Below are positions 10,202-22,723 of a stretch of 64,000 nt of DNA, one piece after another. The notes under the pieces were generated by a model. It made no database searches and was not told the DNA's origin. It saw only the letters and a program-made list of their open reading frames with translations. Every line of letters begins with the position of its first letter. Position 1 is the stretch's first letter. Source of the stretch: Capillidium heterosporum (Eukaryota; Entomophthoromycota; Entomophthoromycetes; Entomophthorales; Capillidiaceae); assembly GCA_016630905.1 (NCBI GenBank), contig WBMQ01000003.1, positions 1,860,001-1,924,000 on the forward strand, read 5' to 3'. Both the position numbers and the translations under genes were made by a program.

Positions 10202-13200
10202 CTAGTTCAAACCCAACTCCTTATCCAAGAAGCCGACGCCCACCCAACTCTGAACGTACTTGGCAACCAACTCGAACTCAATAGCACTCAAACTCTTGAT
10301 GGAGTTTGATAAAGCCCCGGTTTTATCAGTCTCCATGACCATCTTACTATCCGATTTGAGTACCCCTTCAAAGAACTCGGTCAAGGTAGCTAGGGGGTTG
10401 ATGTCGACATCCTGGAACTTAGGGTCATTCTTCAACAGGTCCAAGAACTTCTCGTTGTCGACAATGTCAAACTTGAATCCAAGCTGGCGAAGGTACGAGG
10501 CGAATTGGGACCATTCCAAGTTCTTGGGGTTGACTATGTGAGTGATAGTCGACTTGTGGGGGTTGGAAGCGTTGAATAGGATTTCAACAATGGAGTTGCC
10601 AGCTACGTCAACTGGGATCCAAGCCAGACCTTCACCCAAGGTGCTTGGGAGGTACTTCATGACACTGCAACCTTTTATGAGCAAGGGAATGTGCTCTCTG
10701 ACATTCCAAACTCCGTTGATAGTGTCACCGCTCACTTGACCTACTCTGAAGATATCGATGTTGAGCCCGTATTTCTCCTGGTAGTTGTAGCACAGGACTT
10801 CGGAAATCAATTTGGAGATGGGGTAGCCGTTACAAGCACTGATGTTTACAAGCTCGGTGGTCAACCGGTCTTCCTTGATGTACTTTCCAGTCAAGGTAGG
10901 CATTGCAGCACCGATTGTAGAGACGAATCCAAGTTTGATCGATTTGTTGGGATTCAGGGCTTGGATGCGGATGAGATGCAATACAGAGTCGATACAGTCT
11001 TTGAACTCGGTTACTGGCTTGAGGAAGTCCATCATCCAAGCTACGTGGTAGATGATATCGACGTTCAGTAGGATATCTTTGTAGATTGAAGCATCTAGAC
11101 CGAGTTGGATATCCTTAGAGACATAAGGCAAGGCAACGAGGCGAGCCAAGTCTTTTTGTTGGACATCGATCTTACGTTCGGCGAAACTCTGTAGGAGGCG
11201 GTCCCTAGCCTGATCGTTAGATTTGGCTCGTACTAAACAGTAGATCTGGTTGATGTCGTCACGTTCGAGCAGGCCCTTGATTGTGAAGTTTCCCAAGGAC
11301 CCGTTGGCACCAGTAATCAGCACATTCAGCTTGGAATCATGTTTAACACTGCGGTTCAAATCAGAGTCAACAACACCTAGGCTCTTGATCAACTCACGAT
11401 TCTCAGCTTCGAACTTGCTGTAGTCCAGGTACCCGTCGATAATGGCATCAGCCTCTGCTTTGAAGCTTTCGATCGATCGATCCTCCTTGACGATGCCATT
11501 TAGCTTGTTAGAAATAAACTCGGATAGCTTCAGCAGGTTGTCAAAGGTGTAGATATCGTTTATATTCAGCTTAAAGGCAGTATACTTGGTCTGGACGATG
11601 GTACGCAGCTTGACCGAGGTTAAGGAATCCAAACCCTGGCTGTAGAAGCTGATGCCATCCTTAAGGGGCTTTCCAGTTACCTTTTCGAAGCTCTGTTGGA
11701 TGTTACTCTTGATAACGTCAAGGTCCTTGCTGTTTAGATCAGAGTCGTTGTTCAAGTTGGTATTGTTGCTGAAATCGATATTCTCAAACTCCTTATATAA
11801 TTGATCGATCTCATCTTTGAACACCTTTTCGGAACTCTTACGTTGGATATTACCTTTTGGTGTTATGGAGAGTTTCTTATCCGAACCAAAGGGTATAATG
11901 TAGACCAATTCCTCCATAATCTTAGAATGTGATGGAGAATCCTTGTTGGCCAGGTTTACATAGTGGATGACTTCTTTGTATAGCTTATTCAGTGGAACCT
12001 TGTAGGACTCCTCAGAGTTCAACTGAATGATACAGCAGGTGAGTAGTTGATTAGCACCGTAGGCCAAAGCCTTGTCTATGTATTTGCAACTCATAAGCTT
12101 ATGTTCGATTGGGATAGGATTCGTCTTCTCACCGGTTATATGGAGAATAGTGTCATCGACCCTTCCCAACACCTTGAATTCGAATATACCGTCATCGATA
12201 TCCAATTTGATAATTTGAAACAAGTCACTTAGTAGATATCCTCCCGTCTCATCGTTACTTAATAAGCTAGTAGCCAGGCCAGGATCCTCTTTATGAATTA
12301 AAACTTGGCAAGTGTTGTCCGAGATATTGACGATGCTGTACTTTAAATCTGGTTTGAAGTATAATGTCTCCAAATCCTTATTGCTACTATCTACGACTGC
12401 ATTGGCAATAAATCCAGTCTCAGTTGAACCGTACCAGGTAACCAAATTGACATTATTATTTGTAAAATTCACACCGGTTGGAGTTGGCAGGAGTGCACCG
12501 CCGGTAACTATGATATCCAGCTTACTTAGGTGTTCCCAGGCCCCTTTTCCTTCATTAGAGTCAGCGTATTCCTCCAGCATCTTTACTAAAATTGGAAATA
12601 GCATGAAGTTTGTTGCTTTGACTAGAATTGAATCTTCGATTAGAGATCTAGCGGTCACCATCTTGTTCCTAGGGTAGGCAACCGTTGCACCGTTATAAGC
12701 AGTTTTAAAGAGGTGGGCGATACCAAAAAGGTGAAAACTTGGGGCACAAGAGAGGGCAGTACCATGGTAGGCTTCCGAACCCATGTCGTTACGTTCTCGC
12801 TCGATAATAGTCAGTAGATATCGGTTGCTTATTTTAATCAGTTTAGGATAGCCTGTTGATCCGGAGCTGTGTAAGACTAGAACTATATGCTCACTCTCAT
12901 CCCCTTCGTCGCCGTTGTCAGAAAAGTTGAAGACGGGTTGGACTTCCAAAATGCAGTTTAAATCTATCTCCAATAATGATACCTTCTCAACGAGCTTCAA
13001 ATTGGGAATTCTATGACTCAAAATATCTGCCACTTCCTTGAGGTTGGATTCATAAATTAAGGTCTTGCAATTACTTTTCATTAGTAGGTGGGCTAAAATA
13101 TCGTTCGAGTTACGAGGCGATAGGAATATAGGAGTCAAATTCAAGTAGATCAAACCAAGTGCATTGAACATATACTCTACGTTACTGTCCAATAGCAAGC

Positions 13201-13441
13201 CGACCGAAGCAAACCCTTCTTCATTGATAGCGAAGTTGCTTCCAACTTTTTCCTTCAGTTGCGATGCAGTTGAGAGAATTCCGGCATATACTTGCTTGTA
13301 AGTAATATCGATGTAGTGGGAGTCAATTGGATGTTTGAACAGAGGTTTGTTTTCAACTTTGGAGGTTGCTTGTAAGCGAAAGACATCGACAGCTCTGTGA
13401 TTCTTAGGGTAAGGGAGTAAATTGATGTTGAAGTTGACCAT
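10202..13441 (-). CDS. Adenylate-forming reductase (A-T-R, NRPS-like), copy 1, intact
   Basis: A single-module NRPS-like enzyme of 1,079 residues without introns. It should activate a carboxylic acid as the AMP ester, load it on the phosphopantetheine arm, and release it reductively as an aldehyde or alcohol with NAD(P)H. The adenylation domain spans about residues 15-540, with A3 loop HSSGSTGYPK (191-200), A5 YGSTETG (337-343), A7 GRVDDTI (426-432) and a late PKGNIQRK (528-535). The carrier domain has GLDSL with Ser606 as the pantetheine site. The reductase domain has ITGANGSLGNF (709-719), STIGAA (841-846) and the catalytic Tyr873...Lys877 in GYPISK. It lacks the condensation-like N-terminus and extra length of Lys2, so it is not the lysine-pathway aminoadipate reductase. 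It is the only unbroken member of the tandem trio here. The substrate is unknown. Confidence 0.9.
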   Translation of the reverse strand: MVNFNINLLPYPKNHRAVDVFRLQATSKVENKPLFKHPIDSHYIDITYKQVYAGILSTASQLKEKVGSNFAINEEGFASVGLLLDSNVEYMFNALGLIYLNLTPIFLSPRNSNDILAHLLMKSNCKTLIYESNLKEVADILSHRIPNLKLVEKVSLLEIDLNCILEVQPVFNFSDNGDEGDESEHIVLVLHSSGSTGYPKLIKISNRYLLTIIERERNDMGSEAYHGTALSCAPSFHLFGIAHLFKTAYNGATVAYPRNKMVTARSLIEDSILVKATNFMLFPILVKMLEEYADSNEGKGAWEHLSKLDIIVTGGALLPTPTGVNFTNNNVNLVTWYGSTETGFIANAVVDSSNKDLETLYFKPDLKYSIVNISDNTCQVLIHKEDPGLATSLLSNDETGGYLLSDLFQIIKLDIDDGIFEFKVLGRVDDTILHITGEKTNPIPIEHKLMSCKYIDKALAYGANQLLTCCIIQLNSEESYKVPLNKLYKEVIHYVNLANKDSPSHSKIMEELVYIIPFGSDKKLSITPKGNIQRKSSEKVFKDEIDQLYKEFENIDFSNNTNLNNDSDLNSKDLDVIKSNIQQSFEKVTGKPLKDGISFYSQGLDSLTSVKLRTIVQTKYTAFKLNINDIYTFDNLLKLSEFISNKLNGIVKEDRSIESFKAEADAIIDGYLDYSKFEAENRELIKSLGVVDSDLNRSVKHDSKLNVLITGANGSLGNFTIKGLLERDDINQIYCLVRAKSNDQARDRLLQSFAERKIDVQQKDLARLVALPYVSKDIQLGLDASIYKDILLNVDIIYHVAWMMDFLKPVTEFKDCIDSVLHLIRIQALNPNKSIKLGFVSTIGAAMPTLTGKYIKEDRLTTELVNISACNGYPISKLISEVLCYNYQEKYGLNIDIFRVGQVSGDTINGVWNVREHIPLLIKGCSVMKYLPSTLGEGLAWIPVDVAGNSIVEILFNASNPHKSTITHIVNPKNLEWSQFASYLRQLGFKFDIVDNEKFLDLLKNDPKFQDVDINPLATLTEFFEGVLKSDSKMVMETDKTGALSNSIKSLSAIEFELVAKYVQSWVGVGFLDKELGLN

Positions 13442-14719
13442 CGTAGCGATTCTTCTAAACTTTATGCTTTTGTCTTTAGTCTAAGTTCTCTTTGTATATA
13501 TATGCTTTTGTGGGTAAATAGTTCAGCCTTGGTGCTTGTTACTTTTAGCAATCTAGTTTTCTCTATCGTTTACTTATTTGTAAACAAGAGATACAGCATA
13601 AGATTTAAGTAGCCAATACTTTTATGACAGGTAAGGCATGTCTTCGTTATAACGGTGAAGTACTCCTCTAAGAATAGGTTTCAATTTGAATTTATACTCA
13701 GGATATCTATCGACTTGTAAATATATGGAAATGTTTATTTATTTAGTAATGGAGTATAAAATATAACTTTGTTGCTTGGCTTGCGGGATTAGCTTCATTT
13801 CACTAGATGCTAAAGTAACTGGTTTTGTTTGTTACAGCCTTTTAGTCCTGCCATCTCACTCGATTTGAGAGTATGATTGGCTTTATATTTCGAGTTTCAT
13901 CTCCAACAAGTTGCCTTTATAGGCAATTATTGAATTTAAATTTTGCAATACACTTTCGATTTTTCGATAGGGAACCAATATAATAAAGGCTATAAGAAAT
14001 CAATAGATTCACGCTTTGCCTTATCACCTTCTTATCATGACCTACTAATTACCTATAAAGGTATCTAAATTAGAGTTTCCAGCATGTTTATTTATACCGT
14101 TGGACTTATTTAATATGAAGGAAAGTTTCAATTTAACATATTCTTTGTTAAATTTCACATCTCTATATTGGAACTTTGAGAATATACTTTAACTATTTTG
14201 AAGCTAAAACTCTTTCCTACAACAGGTTATCACTATACAAGTTTTAAATAACCTCCTGGAAGCTAATCAACTTAGACAAATCTAGGCTGGCTGACTTGAG
14301 TACAATATCTAAATGAAACTAGGTGGAGCAGGGGAAAGATGGTGACAAGGGATTTTACCAGTCATCTTAAGCAACGACTGGTAGTTTGATTGTTCAAATT
14401 AAGATTGCCAGTTCTTATAAGTATAATTTAAAGAAATGTACAAGCTAAATCAGAATGTAATTCTAAATTCCTTAAGAAATATTGTAAGTAAATGTACCGT
14501 ATATCTTTACATTTAAAATGAAAGAAATATAGCTTAAACTACCTTTCAAGTAAGTATATACAAATGTCAAAGTTAAAAGTTGTAGACATAAATTTGAGAT
14601 TCATCAACTTATTTGATTACCTTTTACCTAAACGGCCTGGCATCAATAGAAAAGTAGCTGGGCAACTTTAGTAAAGTTGATTAGAGTTACTGAGATTTAA
14701 TTTTATATTATTATATGCA
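13442..14719. other. Intergenic; 5' flank of reductase copy 1
   Basis: A TATATATA run near 13495-13503, about 55 bases before the minus-strand ATG, is a likely core promoter. I see nothing else in this AT-rich stretch. Confidence 0.4.
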
Positions 14720-15049
14720 CTAACGAGCGTCATTTTTACTACTATTTTTAGTACCATTAACAGATGAATTATTCTTACTGGAAGGAGGTGAACCAGTCTG
14801 TTTTAATTTCCTGTCAACCACCATTTTCACGTAAAGGTACGTTTCGAACCAAGCTATAAATCAACTTCCGCTTACCAAGATTCCAAAGCTTACTGTCTAT
14901 GGTGCTACATCTGCTGAGGGTGTTGATGAAATATTGTACTTGGTTGAAAAGGAATCTTAAACCATTGCTTTCATTTGAATTGGAACTGAAGAGATGATGG
15001 GTTGAACGGCAGTGGCTAAAAAAAGAGGCAGGGTGACTGGGAACTTTAT
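14720..15049 (-). pseudogene. Small secreted protein family member 1, decayed
   Basis: The copy is recognisable by LFSSNSNESNGLR, then KLWNLGKRKLIYSLVRNVP, which matches the family core (KL..LGKREL.Y.LVRNLP). The expected start codon at 15049 is ATA instead of ATG. A one-base loss lies in the signal-peptide region between AVQ and HLF. A second frame change after the RENGG residues brings in a Ser/Asn/Lys-rich tail ending at 14720. It is therefore a pseudogene with at least three lesions. Confidence 0.7.
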
Positions 15050-15921
15050 TTCTAATACTTGTACCAATGCTAAAACCCAATATGCACCTTATATGTTAAA
15101 GTTAAGATTCTATGCAGCTGTTTTTAGAGTACAATAGTGAATCCATCATCTATTATAGGCAGGTAGCACCTTACAAAGACACTTACCTAATTTATTCAGA
15201 GTAGCTGGATTTGGAGTTTATAGCTGATTTTTGCAAAATTTCAGTCTATATCCGATAATGGAGTTGATTAAAAGTGAGAATTCATCAGTAATTGGATACA
15301 AGTTATCGATGCCTTTAGATAGATAAATATTAAGCATTTATAAATAGAGAATTGGAATATATATATCTATAGTGCGAATTATTTAGACTTTATATTTCGA
15401 ATTAGCCGTGAAAGACCACTCACTTTGATTGACAAGTTTTATGAGATACTATTAGTAATCCCTTTCCATTTATATGATCAACTCCATTAATAATTTTTCA
15501 CCATATAAAGCCTTTAAATCGAAACAAAATAAATATAGATTTATAAAATGTTATATCAGTAATTAATAGCAGGCAATATAAATAAGGCTATGTAATAGTA
15601 AACAGCTGCAGTGTATATTATTTAAAAGTAGCTTTCTGATATATTTAAGAGAATAATACAAAGGATATAATCTATATTTGACATTTATTAACCTATTAAT
15701 ATAGTACCTTTTACTTTATAGCATAGCACAGCACTTGTCAAAGCCTGGACCAATTTATCATCAATAAGTCTGATTAGATATCCTAGCTCCGGTGCCAGGT
15801 TCAATTCAATTGAACTTGTGGAAAAATCTTCCTACTACCAATACTGAGTGACGTTCCTGCTGGAAGGAGTCTGACTCTGACATTGTGAATACTTTGCTAT
15901 TACTAGATCAATCGGATTTCT
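15050..15921. other. AT-rich DNA between family copies
   Basis: I see no gene. At 15780-15920 there are faint traces of a C-terminal tail (APELG-like reading) downstream of the stop of family member 2. Confidence 0.35.
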
Positions 15922-16158
15922 TCAAAGGTTTACCTTATCGAGAAGCAATAAGCTTCGAATTAGGTTGTAAACCAACTCTCGTTTACAGTTTACTAGTTTA
16001 TGACCAGTCGTACTACATTTACCACTAGTATTGGATTGAGATTGGCTGGAGATAACCAAAGCTCTCAATCGGTTACTTTGAACTGAGTTAGAGCCGAAGA
16101 GGTAAAAAGATTGGATTATGGTAATGAAAATGAGGGGTAAGATAATTGATGGTTTCAT
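15922..16158 (-). CDS. Small secreted protein family member 2 (short, possibly truncated)
   Basis: A frame of 78 residues. The signal peptide ends IIQSFYLFGSNS, followed by LRAL and the core GHKLVNCKRELVYNLIR, which align with the intact members at 36.7, 43.7 and 44.9 kb. It ends at LLLDKVNL without the Gly/Pro/Asn-rich tail that the longer members carry. Traces of such a tail continue out of frame below 15922, so a C-terminal truncation is likely. It may still make a secreted peptide. One cysteine is followed by the KR dibasic site (NCKREL). Confidence 0.5.
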   Translation of the reverse strand: MKPSIILPLIFITIIQSFYLFGSNSVQSNRLRALVISSQSQSNTSGKCSTTGHKLVNCKRELVYNLIRSLLLLDKVNL

Positions 16159-18207
16159 TTCGATGTTGATTTATTGAAGTTCTAAGTGTGGCTTTTATAC
16201 TAGATATCAGATCTATGTAAATGCCTTTAAAATGCATAAAATTTATTGAGTATACCCAAGAAATAGATTGAAAAGCTGAAGTTACGAATGGTTTCTATTG
16301 CATCGGAGTTTTTTAGGAAATAGAATTGTTGTAGCTATAAAGCTACCTGTATTCTATGCAAACCAAGCTTTAATATATAGCGTATCTATAGCGGAATTTC
16401 CATCTATATTTCCTGGAAATTTTCAATCCATATTTGGTAATGAGGTGATGTAAATTCGGAATTCTTGAAAATAGTCAACTCACGGAACTGCCTCATTCAG
16501 AAAAGCTGAGTACTATTTTATAAGTTCTGTTGTGAAAGAGTATTCGTAGTACCTAGATGAAATAGATGTTGGAATTGAATAGATGGCTCAGCTTTGTTCA
16601 ATTGGTACTAGTTGATTGCAGACCAATGCAAATATACGTGGATTTAGAATTTGTTATAGAGTAGTGAAAAGGAGTGGAGGATAGTTTTAACGTAGATGTA
16701 CCTTCAACGATAGAAAGTATACTAGGATTTGAATAAATGCAAATCTAGCTCAGTTTTGATGACAATAATGAGTTTTACAGCTTTTACAATAAGCTGCTGT
16801 ACTTATACGTAGTTTTGTTAAGTTGGTAAAAGCTTGCATAAATTTGATCAGTTTAATGTTATCGTTGTAATGGGATGTAAAATGACAAAGGAGCTTGTCT
16901 ATGTAAATGAGATATACGAAGTTATGTACCATTTAAATTTATGATTTAAGATGATGTAGCCAAAAACTTAATATAAACAAAACAATAATAGGTTTATACT
17001 GACTAATACCAGTCAATTATTGTAAAGTTGATAAAATATCAGTATCGAAGTTGAAGTATTCAAAAACCTAAAGCCACCTCATTAGGATAAATCCATATTA
17101 GAAGGATATCGTATTCAACTTTGTAAAATCAGTTACAAGAAACCATATGAAGTTGGTTAATATAGATGAGTTGGTGTAGAGTTAAAGTTTATATTTGACT
17201 TGATGAATATAGGTAAGGCTAAATATGAGCTGCTGCTCCATGTATTCTAGAGTTTCATGGTATTTCAATAGCGGTGTTGTTGAATCAATGAAGCTGACAA
17301 AATAAAGCGTTATTTCGTTAGACCATGATTAGCTTTACTATCATCGAACTACCTTTAACTTTTCAGACGGTATTAAATATTTTTACTTTATAGGTCTGAG
17401 GATATCGAAGCTAAATTAATTAGAAGTTTGAATTGGTATGTAGAATTAAATCCTATGCCAAGCTGAATATACTAAATTTAGCCATAGAGTCTTATAAAGC
17501 CTTTACGTTTTAAATTCCAAGCTGGTGTAGTTTGCTACAGGTGTTTAATAGCTAGGATTCCATCCTTCAATAATGTCATTTAGAGCCATGGTGCTGTCAT
17601 CGATCAGGACATCAAAAGCTTTTACCTATCCAAGACTTCAGGTTGCTAAAAATAGTCTAGAATCAAATCTGACGTAGCTCTAAATCCAAAGCTTGATTCA
17701 AAGGAAACTAAAGCTCGAACTTTGAACTTTTCATCACAATAGCTAGCAAACCAAGATTTAGAAATTGGAAAATCAGTTTGAAAGATGAGAAAGGTCGAAA
17801 TGAGTATAGATATGTAATAGTTAAGCTATACTAAACTTTTAACTAGGTAATTTAAATATGGTTTATTGACAAATTTAGTTATTGGAAGGGCAAATATCTA
17901 AAACTAATTTGAAATGAAATAGGCTATCAATATCAAATGTATAGCTTTTAATAAGAGTTCAAGTATGGAATGCGTTGCGTTTAATTAAGGTATCAAATAA
18001 TAATATAGTTCAAGTAGGAGTTTTCGAGGTATGTCTTCAAGCTATTTTCTTTCTATATAATGAACTTTTTAAATTCCAACCGAAATTTACTTTAGTATCT
18101 AATTTATACTATAGCTTTATGAAAGCGTTTAAATAATTGTGTAATTAGAAGTCTATGCTAGAATCAATATTTTATTTAGTATACGTGTAAGGGGATCGAA
18201 CCCAAAT
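16159..18207. other. Two kilobases of gene-poor AT-rich DNA
   Basis: Only short chance frames are present. No conserved protein motif, RNA gene or LTR was recognised. Confidence 0.4.
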
Positions 18208-21200
18208 CTAATTCAAATCCAACAAGCTCTTATCCAAGAACCCGACTTCCAACCAACTCTTGACGTATTTTTCAACTAGCTCGAAATCAATTACCTTCAG
18301 GTTCTTAATCTCACTGGAAAAAGTCTCAGTTTTCTCAGTCTCCATCACGATCTTGCTGTCTTCCATCAATAACCCTTCAAAGAATTCGGTCAAGGTAGCT
18401 AAAGGGTTAACATCGACATCTTGAAATTTGGAGCTATCCTTTAACAGCGTCAAAAATAACTGATTATCGACAACATCAAACTTAAAGCCTACTCTATGAA
18501 GGTATGAGATGAACTTGGGCCAGTCTAAATTGTTTGGATTGGATATATGGCTGATAGTGGACTTGTGTAAGTTGGAAGGATTGAACATAACTTCGACTAT
18601 GGAGCTGGCAGCTATATCGACTGGAATCCAAGCTATGCCTTCACCAAGGGAGAAGGGGAGGTAGTGCATAATACTGCAACCTTTTATCAAGAGAGGGATG
18701 TGCTCCTTGGTGTTCCAAACTCCATTCAAGGTATCACCACTTACCTGTCCTACTCGAAATATGTCGACGTTGAAACCATACTTCTCCTGGTAATTGTAGC
18801 ACAAGATTTCGGCAATTAGTTTAGAGATGGAGTAGCCGTTACAAGCCTTCAGATTTCTAACATTAGTGGACAAACGCTCTTCCTTAATATACTTCCCTTG
18901 CAAGGCAGGGATGGCAGCCCCAATAGTTGAGATAAACCCGAATTTGATGGCCTTATTGGGATTCAAAGCTTGGAAACGCAATAGATGGAGGACCGAATGA
19001 ATATTATCCTTGAATTCATTAATTGGTTTTAGGAAATCCATCTTCCAAGCTACGTGGTAGATGATATCTACGTTGAACAGAAGCTCCTTGTAAGTCACAG
19101 TATCTAAGCCTAGCTGAATATCGTTTGAGTTGAAGGGTAAGGCTACTAATCGAGATATATCTTCTTGACAAATGTTGATTTTACGTTGGTTAAAGCTCAG
19201 CAATAATCGGTCCTTGGCCTGACTGTTGGATTTGGCCCGAATTAAACAGTATATCTGATTGATGTCCCTACGCTCCAACAGGCTTTTTATGACAAAATTA
19301 CCTAATGATCCGTTGGCACCGGTGACTAATACGTTCAACTTCATACCCTCCTTGATTATATCATCAATTTCGATGTTAGTAACCTCCAAACTCTTGACTA
19401 GGTCATTATTTTCCATTTCAAACTTATTATAATCCAGGTACTCGTTGATAATGGTGTCAATTTCTTCTTTAAAATCTTCGGTAGTCTGTATTTTCTTGGT
19501 GGTGCCATTCAACTTATCAAAGATGAACTCGGATAGCTTCAGCAGGTTGTCGTTGGTGTAGATGTCGTTCAAGTTCAGCTTGAAGTCGGTGTACTTGGTC
19601 TGCAATATGTTACGGAGCTTTACTGAGGTCAAAGAGTCCAAGCCTTGGTTGAAGAAGCTTACGTCATCCCTAAATATCTTGTTGGTTACCTTCTCGAAGC
19701 CCTGTCTGATATTACTCTTGATGAAATCGATATTCTTGTTGTTGAGATTCACATCTTTATTCTTCAAATTGAAGCTGTCTTTCTCAGCGCTGTCATCATT
19801 GAAATCTTCAAACTTCTTATAGAGCTGGTCGATCTCAACTTTAAATAATTTCTCGGCCTCCTTGCGTCGGACATCGCCTTTCAAAGTAACTGGTAACTTC
19901 TTATCCGAACCGAACGGTATTATATAGACCAAGTCTTCTAAAATCTTGGAATGGGACGGTGAGCCTTCATTTGCCAAATCTACATATTTGATTATTTCTT
20001 TGTACAACTCGTTGAGGGGAACTTTACTGGATTCTTCAATGTTCAGCTGGATAATACAGCAGTTGTATAGCTGACCCGTACCGTAGACAAAGGTCTTCTC
20101 TATGCTGTTGCAGCTCAAGAGTTTGTGTTCAATAGGTATGGGATTGGTCTTTTCACCTGAATTATGGATTATAGTGTCATCAACCCTTCCTAAAATAACA
20201 AATTCAAATATACCATTTTTAACATCCAATTGCACAATTCGAAACAAGTCGCTCAATAGATATCCCTCTATTTCATCGTTATCCAGTAGACCAGTGGCCA
20301 AGCCGGGGTCATCCTTATTAATCAATACTTGACAAGTGCCGTCCAAGATATTGATAATAGTATACTTGACGCCTACGTTGAAGTGTAAGACATGCAAATC
20401 CTTGTTGTTACGGTCCAGCACCGAAGTACCTATGATCCCAGTCTCCGTAGTTCCAAATCCGTTGATCAAGTTGATGTCATTGCCAATAAACTTTTCACCA
20501 ATTTGAGTAGCTAGTACCGCACCCCCAGTGATTACAGCCTCCAATTTACTTAGATGTATCCAAACCCCCTCCCCTCCTCCGAATCGGCGTACTCCTCCAG
20601 CAGTTTCAACAAGTAAGGTAAGACCATAAAGTAGGTGGCCTCAACTAGAGTTGAATCTTCAATCATGGACTTTGCAGTCAGCATCTTGTTCCGAGGTAAA
20701 GCAACTGTGGCACCATTAAATATAGTCCTTAGCAGGAAGCCAAAACCGTAGACGTGGAACAGTGGAACACAAGAAAGGGCTGTGCCGTGATAAACTTCAG
20801 AACCTATTTCTTTACGATCTCTTTCGATTAGAGTTAAGACGTAGCGATTGCTCCACTTGATGAGCTTTGGGTAACCTGTCGAACCCGAGCTATGCAAGAC
20901 TACTACGATTCGCTCACTTTCATCTTTTTCGATCCCATCCTCGTTTAAAAAGCTGACGACGGGTTGGATCTCCAAACTACAGTTGAAATCGATGTCCGCT
21001 AGTAATACCTTCTCTATAAACTTTACCTCGGGCAACTTGGTTCGCAATACATCTACAACCTCTTGAAAGGTAGAGTCGTAAATTAAAACTTTAGACTGGC
21101 TCTTTGCCAACAGATGGACTAGGATGTCGACGGGATTGCGGGGTGACAGGAAGATTGGTGATAAATTCAAGTTGATTAGGGCAAATGCATTGAATATATA

Positions 21201-21467
21201 CTCTATGTTACTGTCCAACAACAGACCAATGGAAGCGAACCCATCTTCATTTATAGCAAAATCACTACCAATCTTTGATTTTAGCTGATGGGAAGTGGAT
21301 AAAATACCGCGATATACCTGCTGGTAGGATATGTTGTTGTATTGGGAATTAACTACATGCTTGGCCAAAGGTTTAGCTTTGATCCTGGAGTTAGCTTGTA
21401 GACGAAAAACGTCGATAAAGCGGTTGTATTTTGGGTAAGGAATTTGATTGATGTCAGATATAACCAT
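18208..21467 (-). pseudogene. Adenylate-forming reductase (A-T-R), copy 2, one frame break
   Basis: Paralogue of the enzyme at 10202-13441 over its full length. The upstream frame 21467-20550 has the A3 motif HSSGSTGYPK. The downstream frame, ending at 18208, has GFGTTETG (A5), GRVDDTI, QGLDSLTSVKLR (carrier serine), VTGANGSLGNF and GYSISK (YxxxK). The frames part near 20560 within a run of Gs (GAGGGGAGGGGGTTTGG on the minus strand). Relative to copy 1 a single G is missing, so the adenylation domain is cut between A3 and A5 by TAA at 20552-20550. All other motifs are intact. A one-base error in a homopolymer is a real alternative to a true mutation. The A5 box differs from the other copies (GFGTTETG against WYGSTETG and GYGSTETG), hinting at a changed binding pocket. 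Confidence 0.8.
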
Positions 21468-22723
21468 TGTAGTGAAATTTATAAAATACTGATGCTTCTG
21501 ATCTTAGGAAATGCTTTATATGCTTCCTATCGATTTTAAACTTTCTTTATGATATAGGGATGTACTCCTTTAATTATAAATTCTTAATTTGGCTACTATT
21601 GGGAATAAGTAGTCAACTTGGGTATATATATTTCTGAGAATATAATTAAAAACTCCATCTAATCTTTCCCACTCCTTATTTCATCAAAATTTTGTTTAAT
21701 TATAACCGGTTGATTTGCTGTACCAGTCTGTCAGATGTATCCAATATATTATTACCAATAAAAGCTATAAAACATAGTTTAGGTAACACAATCAAGGGTA
21801 CACATGTGCCCCACTTTTACAGTAGTATCACTATATTCTTTAAGCATTTCCTTTATAATACTCCAGCTACGTATGTGGTTAGAACTTGGAACTGAATCCA
21901 CCAACTCTGCTCCAAGCATCCTACTTCACTTTTTATATTATCTTTTGTAGCTGGAAAACTAATTTGAAACGAATATAGCGTATTTCATAAACCGGCTCCA
22001 ATAGCTGATGTAGTTGCATATTTTAAAAGCTTCTATCAGATCAATAAAGATCCTACGCTGATAATGAATCTATAATATATGTGATAGCGATTGATATATA
22101 GAGATTTCTCAATCCAAATATAAGCCTTCAATTCATATGTATACTAAGAACAGGTAGTTAGTTTAGAGTAGTGATCTTCAATCTTGTGGGTCCAATTCAC
22201 ACGATTGCACAAAGTTTTAACAATATTAATTAAGATATGTTCATAGTTTAAAGCTTTTTATGCAAGTGCAGAAAAACCAAAAATTGAGGAACACAGATTT
22301 ACAAACTATGTTTCAGGCTGATGATATATACTAAAAAACTCCTAGATTAGTTGCATTGTACATCCAAATTTATTAAAAATATTCAGCCATTCATGATTGA
22401 GAAAGACAATCAAAGCCTGGATACCGTCAATGCTCTTATTGTAGTTAGAGGCGACAATATTTCACTGTGTCCACTACATTTATGTATTAGTTTATTGTCA
22501 ATACAAATATCTTCCATTAATACTTTAAGTAGATTGATAGAATGTCGATCAGAGTAAACTTCCCATCTCAGTGAAATATAGCTATATGATCTATATCACT
22601 AATAGACATTGGAAAGAAATATTGTCGTCACTTAAAAATACAATTTCAAATGAAACTGTAAGGATACAGATATCACAGTGCTTTCAACAACAAATACATT
22701 GTAGTAGTTAACTCAATATAGAT
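21468..22723. other. Intergenic, AT-rich
   Basis: 5' flank of reductase copy 2. There is a TATATATA stretch near 21623. No convincing gene is seen. Confidence 0.35.

Noticed and set aside
10260-12677. Several open frames on the plus strand opposite reductase copy 1
   Set aside because: Antisense shadows of a long, G+C-richer coding region; none has a recognisable motif.
18185-18205. GGGTTCGATCCCC on the minus strand, like a tRNA T-arm
   Set aside because: The bases before it are the coding 3' end of reductase copy 2, and no D-arm, anticodon arm or acceptor pairing can be formed.
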